Shown piece by piece: positions 60,681 to 64,000 of a stretch of DNA of 64,000 nucleotides. The stretch comes from Halobacteriovoraceae bacterium. Lineage in GTDB: Bacteria; Bdellovibrionota; Bacteriovoracia; Bacteriovoracales; Bacteriovoracaceae. The stretch lies in the NCBI GenBank assembly GCA_020635135.1, contig JACKAJ010000015.1, positions 1,240,001-1,304,000 on the forward strand, given 5' to 3'. Position 1 is the first letter of the stretch. Each line of letters begins with the position of its first letter. The notes beneath the pieces were generated by a model, which did no database searches, was not told where the DNA came from, and was given only the letters and a program-made list of their open reading frames with translations. Position numbers and translations under genes: made by a program.

Positions 60681-61333
60681 CTAATTTTCAACAAGAACAT
60701 AAACCTTCAAAGGCTCTTGCCTAAGAACATACAAATTTTTTGATTGATCAAAGAACAGTTCATTTTTAAGTTTTCCAAAATTCTCTGGATTTTTATTAAT
60801 TTCATTCAACAACCAACCTTGAATTCTTCTCGGCCCCGGTATGACATATTCGTCGTTGTACGTTTTTATAACTTGATAGCCTTTCAGCAGTTTAAAATCA
60901 ATTGAAACCAGTCCATCTGCTTTTCTTCTCGATAAAGTATCTGTAAAAAAACTCCGTAGAGATCTTCATTAATTTGTGCATAATCTCCATCGAAAACTGC
61001 CGATGGTTTATGGCCCGCAAGTAAATACCCATTTTTTTTAATGGCTTCTTTTATCTCTGGTGTCGTCCAATGTCTATAAATTCTCTCTCCAGTGCTCACA
61101 AAAATTTCATAGCTCCTTAAAATTCCTCGATGAATCTTTTTAATGGGACCAAAGTTTTTTTGAACAATTTCTTCAGAGGGTTCAATTTCTAGTAAAGCTT
61201 TAAATCTTCTTTCATTCTCTTTAAACGATGTCTTAAGATCATCGAAATTATATTTTAAATACTCACACCCAAAGGTCGCTTGAGTCTGATACAAAATGAG
61301 CCCCAAAAAAATTAAAATCTTCATCACATTCAT
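60681..61333 (-). pseudogene. Secreted protein gene frameshifted at a T-run
   Basis: The first frame has a signal peptide (ILIFLGLILYQTQATFG) and ends at 60884 with a stray tail (QMDWFQLILNC). At the run of seven Ts (minus strand, 60945-60951), adding one T joins it to a 75-codon frame ending TAG at 60681 that reads FFTDTLSRRKADGLVSIDF and later VIPGPRRIQGW. The joined product is about 217 residues and looks like one continuous domain. No family recognised. Pseudogene, phase-variable gene or sequencing error. Confidence 0.65.
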
Positions 61334-61377
61334 TATACTTTAAGTAAACCTTTTATAGAATAGCGTCCTTTTTTACA

Positions 61378-62235
61378 CTATTCTATTGGCAAAATTATAT
61401 CGGTCACTAATTCTGATTCTGAAGTTTCGGGAAAAAAATTATGATATTGAAAGTACAAGGGAAAATCCCGTACTTTTTCACCACTTTTTGGAAGCCACTC
61501 TCTATAAAGATAATATATTTTTTCTTCCATCGTATCATGAGAACCAACATGCCTAACAACCGCACATCTCCCCTCCGGAATCTCTTTTTGGACTATTCCC
61601 TTCTTATTTTCTTTAAGATCAGCCCGTATTTCTCCACAAACATCAAATCTGAAGTCTTTTGCTGGCGTCGTATTGGGATCATTATAGACAAGACCAAAAG
61701 TCCTGCTCGAAGAGACTGGTGACTCGCCACTTTCCTTTCTCCATTCAATAAAACGAGGAATCGCATTGTTTAAAAGTTTCGGATTTCCTTGATACTCTAA
61801 AACTGCAATTTTAATTTTTTCAAAATTAACTATTTCAATTTTCATGTCCTCTCCTTTCAAAGTTAGTTGCTTGAATGAATATATATCATGCCACATTTTC
61901 CAATCTGGCTGATCTCTAAATTCAGAAGGAGTCACATTAAACACTTTTTTAAAAGCTCTTGAAAATGCTTCTGCTGACTCGTATTTTACATTTAACGCTA
62001 TATCGATGATCTTTAATTCCTTATTAAAGACGAGCTGATAACTTGCTCTTTTTAAACGTATCATCTTAATATAGTTAAAAACACTGACACCTGTTCCTGC
62101 TAAAAATATTCGATGAAAATGATATTGAGAAATTCCTGCAATCTTACTAATTTGACCTGAATTTAAATCACAATCAATATTTGCAATTATATAATCACAA
62201 ACTTTTGAAATATTTTTTTCGTAAGAACTACTCAT
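61378..62235 (-). CDS. AraC-family regulator with GyrI-like effector domain
   Basis: A 285-residue protein. Residues 1-~110 hold two AraC helix-turn-helix motifs (GQISKIAGISQYHFHRIF and LKIIDIALNVKYESAEAFSRAF). The rest is a GyrI/SOUL-type ligand-binding domain (MKIEIVNFEKIKIAVLEYQG at its start). Regulators like this (Rob, SoxS relatives, BmrR effector domain) respond to small, often hydrophobic, cations. Its target is unknown. Confidence 0.92.
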   Translation of the reverse strand: MSSSYEKNISKVCDYIIANIDCDLNSGQISKIAGISQYHFHRIFLAGTGVSVFNYIKMIRLKRASYQLVFNKELKIIDIALNVKYESAEAFSRAFKKVFNVTPSEFRDQPDWKMWHDIYSFKQLTLKGEDMKIEIVNFEKIKIAVLEYQGNPKLLNNAIPRFIEWRKESGESPVSSSRTFGLVYNDPNTTPAKDFRFDVCGEIRADLKENKKGIVQKEIPEGRCAVVRHVGSHDTMEEKIYYLYREWLPKSGEKVRDFPLYFQYHNFFPETSESELVTDIILPIE

Positions 62236-62557
62236 GGCTTTATTATAGACAACGATAAAAGAGATATCTTGATTAATTTTGCTTTTTTAATGATCTGGAA
62301 ATCTACAATTCTGTTCAAAACAAAATACACGTTGATACTTCAGTCTCCATTAATATTGAACCCTAATATTTTGCTAACGAACTTTTGAATTTTTTCAAAG
62401 GCTGAAGTTAATAATTTTGAAAAAAGAGAAATTGGTATTCAAAGGGTTAGTCAAAATTTCGCATTCGGCATCTGACCAACGAAATCCTGCATGTTTTTTA
62501 CATTTTTTGAGTCATTTTTCATCAATATCACCAAATTATTTCGCTAACTGTGTACTT
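62236..62557. other. Intergenic region, no clear gene
   Basis: 322 bp of AT-rich DNA. A 60-codon plus-strand frame (TTG at 62417) overlaps the end of the next gene and shows no protein-like pattern. GAAATTGGTA (62428-62437) has a perfect complement TACCAATTTC at 62567-62576, 130 bp away, probably by chance. Nothing else supported. Confidence 0.5.
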
Positions 62558-62872
62558 TTACGAAATTACCAATTTCACGAATTTAGTAGGTTCTGTTGAA
62601 TCAATGATTTCTTTGACAACATCTTCGCCTAGTCTTTTCTCAATTTCCTCTTTATATCGAGGGTAAGTCTTATATAATTCATTCACTGATACATTAAAAC
62701 TCGAATCAATTTCAGCACCACATTCTAACAATTCAATGACTTCCTTCTCATTTTTCCTTAAATCAACATCAAGCTTCTCTAATTTTTTAGCTAGAGCTTT
62801 CTTCATATCCCGCATCGATATGATTTTATAAATGTCATCATCAGTTACTTTTAGTTTCTTTGCAGTAGTCAT
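62558..62872 (-). CDS. Hypothetical cytoplasmic protein
   Basis: A 104-residue soluble protein from the ATG at 62872, preceded by AGGAGGT; an upstream in-frame start lacks a ribosome-binding site. Strongly helical and charged (DMKKALAKKLEKLDVDLRKNEKEV). No family recognised. Confidence 0.6.
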   Translation of the reverse strand: MTTAKKLKVTDDDIYKIISMRDMKKALAKKLEKLDVDLRKNEKEVIELLECGAEIDSSFNVSVNELYKTYPRYKEEIEKRLGEDVVKEIIDSTEPTKFVKLVIS

Positions 62873-63020
62873 ATTGACCTCCTTGTTTCGTATCACACGC
62901 TATCAAAGCGAAGCTAGGGGTCAAGAAAAGCTTTATGGCACAAGCTACTGAAACTGCACGTTCTCTTCCACTTGATCTCCTTAAGCACTCTGCTAGCGTG
63001 TGCGTGAATTAGGAGGGTTT

Positions 63021-63272
63021 ATGAAAGTCTATGTGTTGAAATATTTCTTTGATGATGATTTAGAAAATGAGATTAAGGGTGTTTATATAGATAAAAATCG
63101 AGCAATTAAAGAAATGGAAAAACTAGTGAAATTCGAGAATGAGAATAAGGTGTCTGAATATGATCGACCTTTCGAAAAAGTGAGTGAGCTCAAATACGAG
63201 GGATACGCAGAGCATTTTGGGGTGATGTTTTATGAGGTTGAGGAAACAGAAATTAACAAAGAAGCTAAGTAG
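63021..63272 (+). CDS. Small hypothetical protein
   Basis: An 83-residue acidic protein from the ATG at 63021, with AGGAGGG just upstream. Pattern of alternating strands and a helix (KVYVLKYFFDDDLENEIKGV). No family recognised. A short 25-codon frame (62935-63012) overlaps its ribosome-binding site. Confidence 0.55.
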   Translation: MKVYVLKYFFDDDLENEIKGVYIDKNRAIKEMEKLVKFENENKVSEYDRPFEKVSELKYEGYAEHFGVMFYEVEETEINKEAK

Positions 63273-63465
63273 TTATTCAATTCTTGACTACTCAAATAAA
63301 AATCCATATCTTCATATAGTGCTGATTGGTAAGCCTGCTCACTCGTGCAAAGATTTCATCAACCAATAATTAGATAATATAACCTTTAATCAAGATTATT
63401 ATCGACAACAGATTACGAGTGCAAAACATAGATAATATGATTGATTAGAACATAAGGATTATATT

Positions 63466-64000
63466 ATGAACCACGTCAATTTTTTCAAACTCCAATCTAA
63501 AAATTTACTCAGAGATTTTAAAACTCGAAAGAAAGTCTATGACCATGAAATTAAAACTCAGCTTTATGAGTTTTCTCCTCGCTTTTTTGACATAGACAAT
63601 ATCATCTTGACTTACAATTTTTCAGACATGCAAATCGAAAAATTCACACTAATGAAAGCTCAACATTTTATTGCCCAACTTGTAGGGTTTAAAAAATGGA
63701 ATTTCTTGATAAAGGCATCAATTGAAGAACTAGAACTCGCGAAACTATTATTCGATAATCAGCACAAGTTATCATTAGATGATTGGGAGGAATATATTTT
63801 TGAAATTGAAAAAATGAATCATGCCTCTTTCACCCCTAAGGAACAGTTACATATTTTCAAAAATGTATTTCTTAATGAGAACAGCTTTGCGGCTATACCC
63901 AATGATATTCGCCTACAACTACCTGCAAAAATAAAAAATTCCAATAAAGTTAAAAAAGAAATGATCACACAACTACCTCTCTCTGAATCAAATCGCAAAG
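63466..64000 (+). CDS. Hypothetical protein, glyoxalase-related type (partial)
   Basis: The first 178 codons are visible and the gene runs past the window. An ATG at 63466 follows ATAAGGA. The sequence has FTLMKAQHFIAQLVGFKKW and ELELAKLLFDN, a helical motif I associate with a small family of proteins of unknown function with a KAQ...GF..W signature. Nothing about catalysis can be claimed. Confidence 0.65.
   Translation, partial: MNHVNFFKLQSKNLLRDFKTRKKVYDHEIKTQLYEFSPRFFDIDNIILTYNFSDMQIEKFTLMKAQHFIAQLVGFKKWNFLIKASIEELELAKLLFDNQHKLSLDDWEEYIFEIEKMNHASFTPKEQLHIFKNVFLNENSFAAIPNDIRLQLPAKIKNSNKVKKEMITQLPLSESNRK

Noticed and set aside
62428..62576. 10-bp inverted repeat GAAATTGGTA/TACCAATTTC 130 bp apart
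   Set aside because: AT-rich, long spacing, no mobile gene between; consistent with chance.
62417..62599. 60-codon plus-strand frame in an intergenic region
   Set aside because: TTG start without ribosome site, overlaps the end of a convergent gene with a good ribosome site, and has no protein-like pattern.
62935..63012. 25-codon frame beginning MAQATETARS before the 63021 gene
   Set aside because: Too short, no ribosome-binding site, and it overlaps the next gene's Shine-Dalgarno; leader-peptide role not supported.
1..64000. CRISPR array, prophage or complete insertion sequence
   Set aside because: No regularly spaced repeats, phage structural genes, integrase or transposase found; the only repeat-flanked segment lacks a mobility gene.

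Overview
The window reads as chromosomal DNA of a low-GC, Gram-negative, flagellated bacterium of the Bdellovibrionota, most likely a Bacteriovorax/Peredibacter/Halobacteriovorax-type predator. This assignment is an inference from gene content: a MglA polarity GTPase, PilZ proteins, a sigma-28-driven flagellin, a dense load of small secreted and lipidated proteins, an exported metzincin protease, a meso-DAP-type MurE and heptose/LPS functions. No phage and no intact transposon was seen.

Layout. 1-2500: end of a metallophosphoesterase gene, a PilZ gene, and flagellin with a clear FliA promoter. 2511-9422: metzincin lipoprotein, heptose-1-phosphate adenylyltransferase, RDD protein, rsmE, prmA, uridine kinase and RNase J. 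9434-24452 (minus strand): a division and cell-wall (dcw) cluster transcribed mglA, a TraR/DksA-type zinc finger, rsmH, ftsL, ftsI, murE, murF, mraY, murD, ftsW, murB, an ftsQ candidate, ftsA, ftsZ. murG, murC, ddl and mraZ are absent, and murD has lost several family-defining residues. 24605-27320: recR, ybaB, dnaX and the SRP RNA. 27371-35496: small secreted proteins, a glutamate-synthase-domain protein, ogt, an outer-membrane barrel, ung (apparent AUA start), a membrane PilZ protein and tadA.

35547-37640 is a small accessory patch next to tRNA-Ser(GGA). It holds a DUF4143 ATPase, an ORF remnant and a frameshifted membrane-protein gene, and is flanked by 34-bp direct repeats carrying a REP-like GGTACCTGGCACC arm. 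37641-40747 is a compact exported redox operon: periplasmic protein, outer-membrane barrel, His-bearing membrane protein, FMN-binding protein and cytochrome-c lipoprotein. A perfect FNR box lies upstream, shared with a divergent Na/Pi-cotransporter-like gene. 42584-45522 has small exported proteins and a frameshifted EndA-type nuclease gene. One of these small genes starts directly after a 33-nt near-perfect palindrome that contains its Shine-Dalgarno sequence.

45768-56683: tRNA-Arg(ACG), FetAB-like ABC exporter, parvulin, CYTH, VOC and DUF3365 heme proteins, then a purine module: adenine deaminase, XdhC/XdhB/XdhA and an NCS2 purine permease. Together these would import purine bases and convert adenine to hypoxanthine, xanthine and urate, which fits use of prey nucleic acids. 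56690-64000 is accessory: an LPMO-like candidate copper protein, a secreted protein with three four-Cys repeats, a DUF11-type protein, a further frameshifted secreted protein, an AraC/GyrI regulator and small hypotheticals.

Three genes carry single-site frameshifts, two of them in homopolymers, so sequencing error must be excluded before they are treated as biology.
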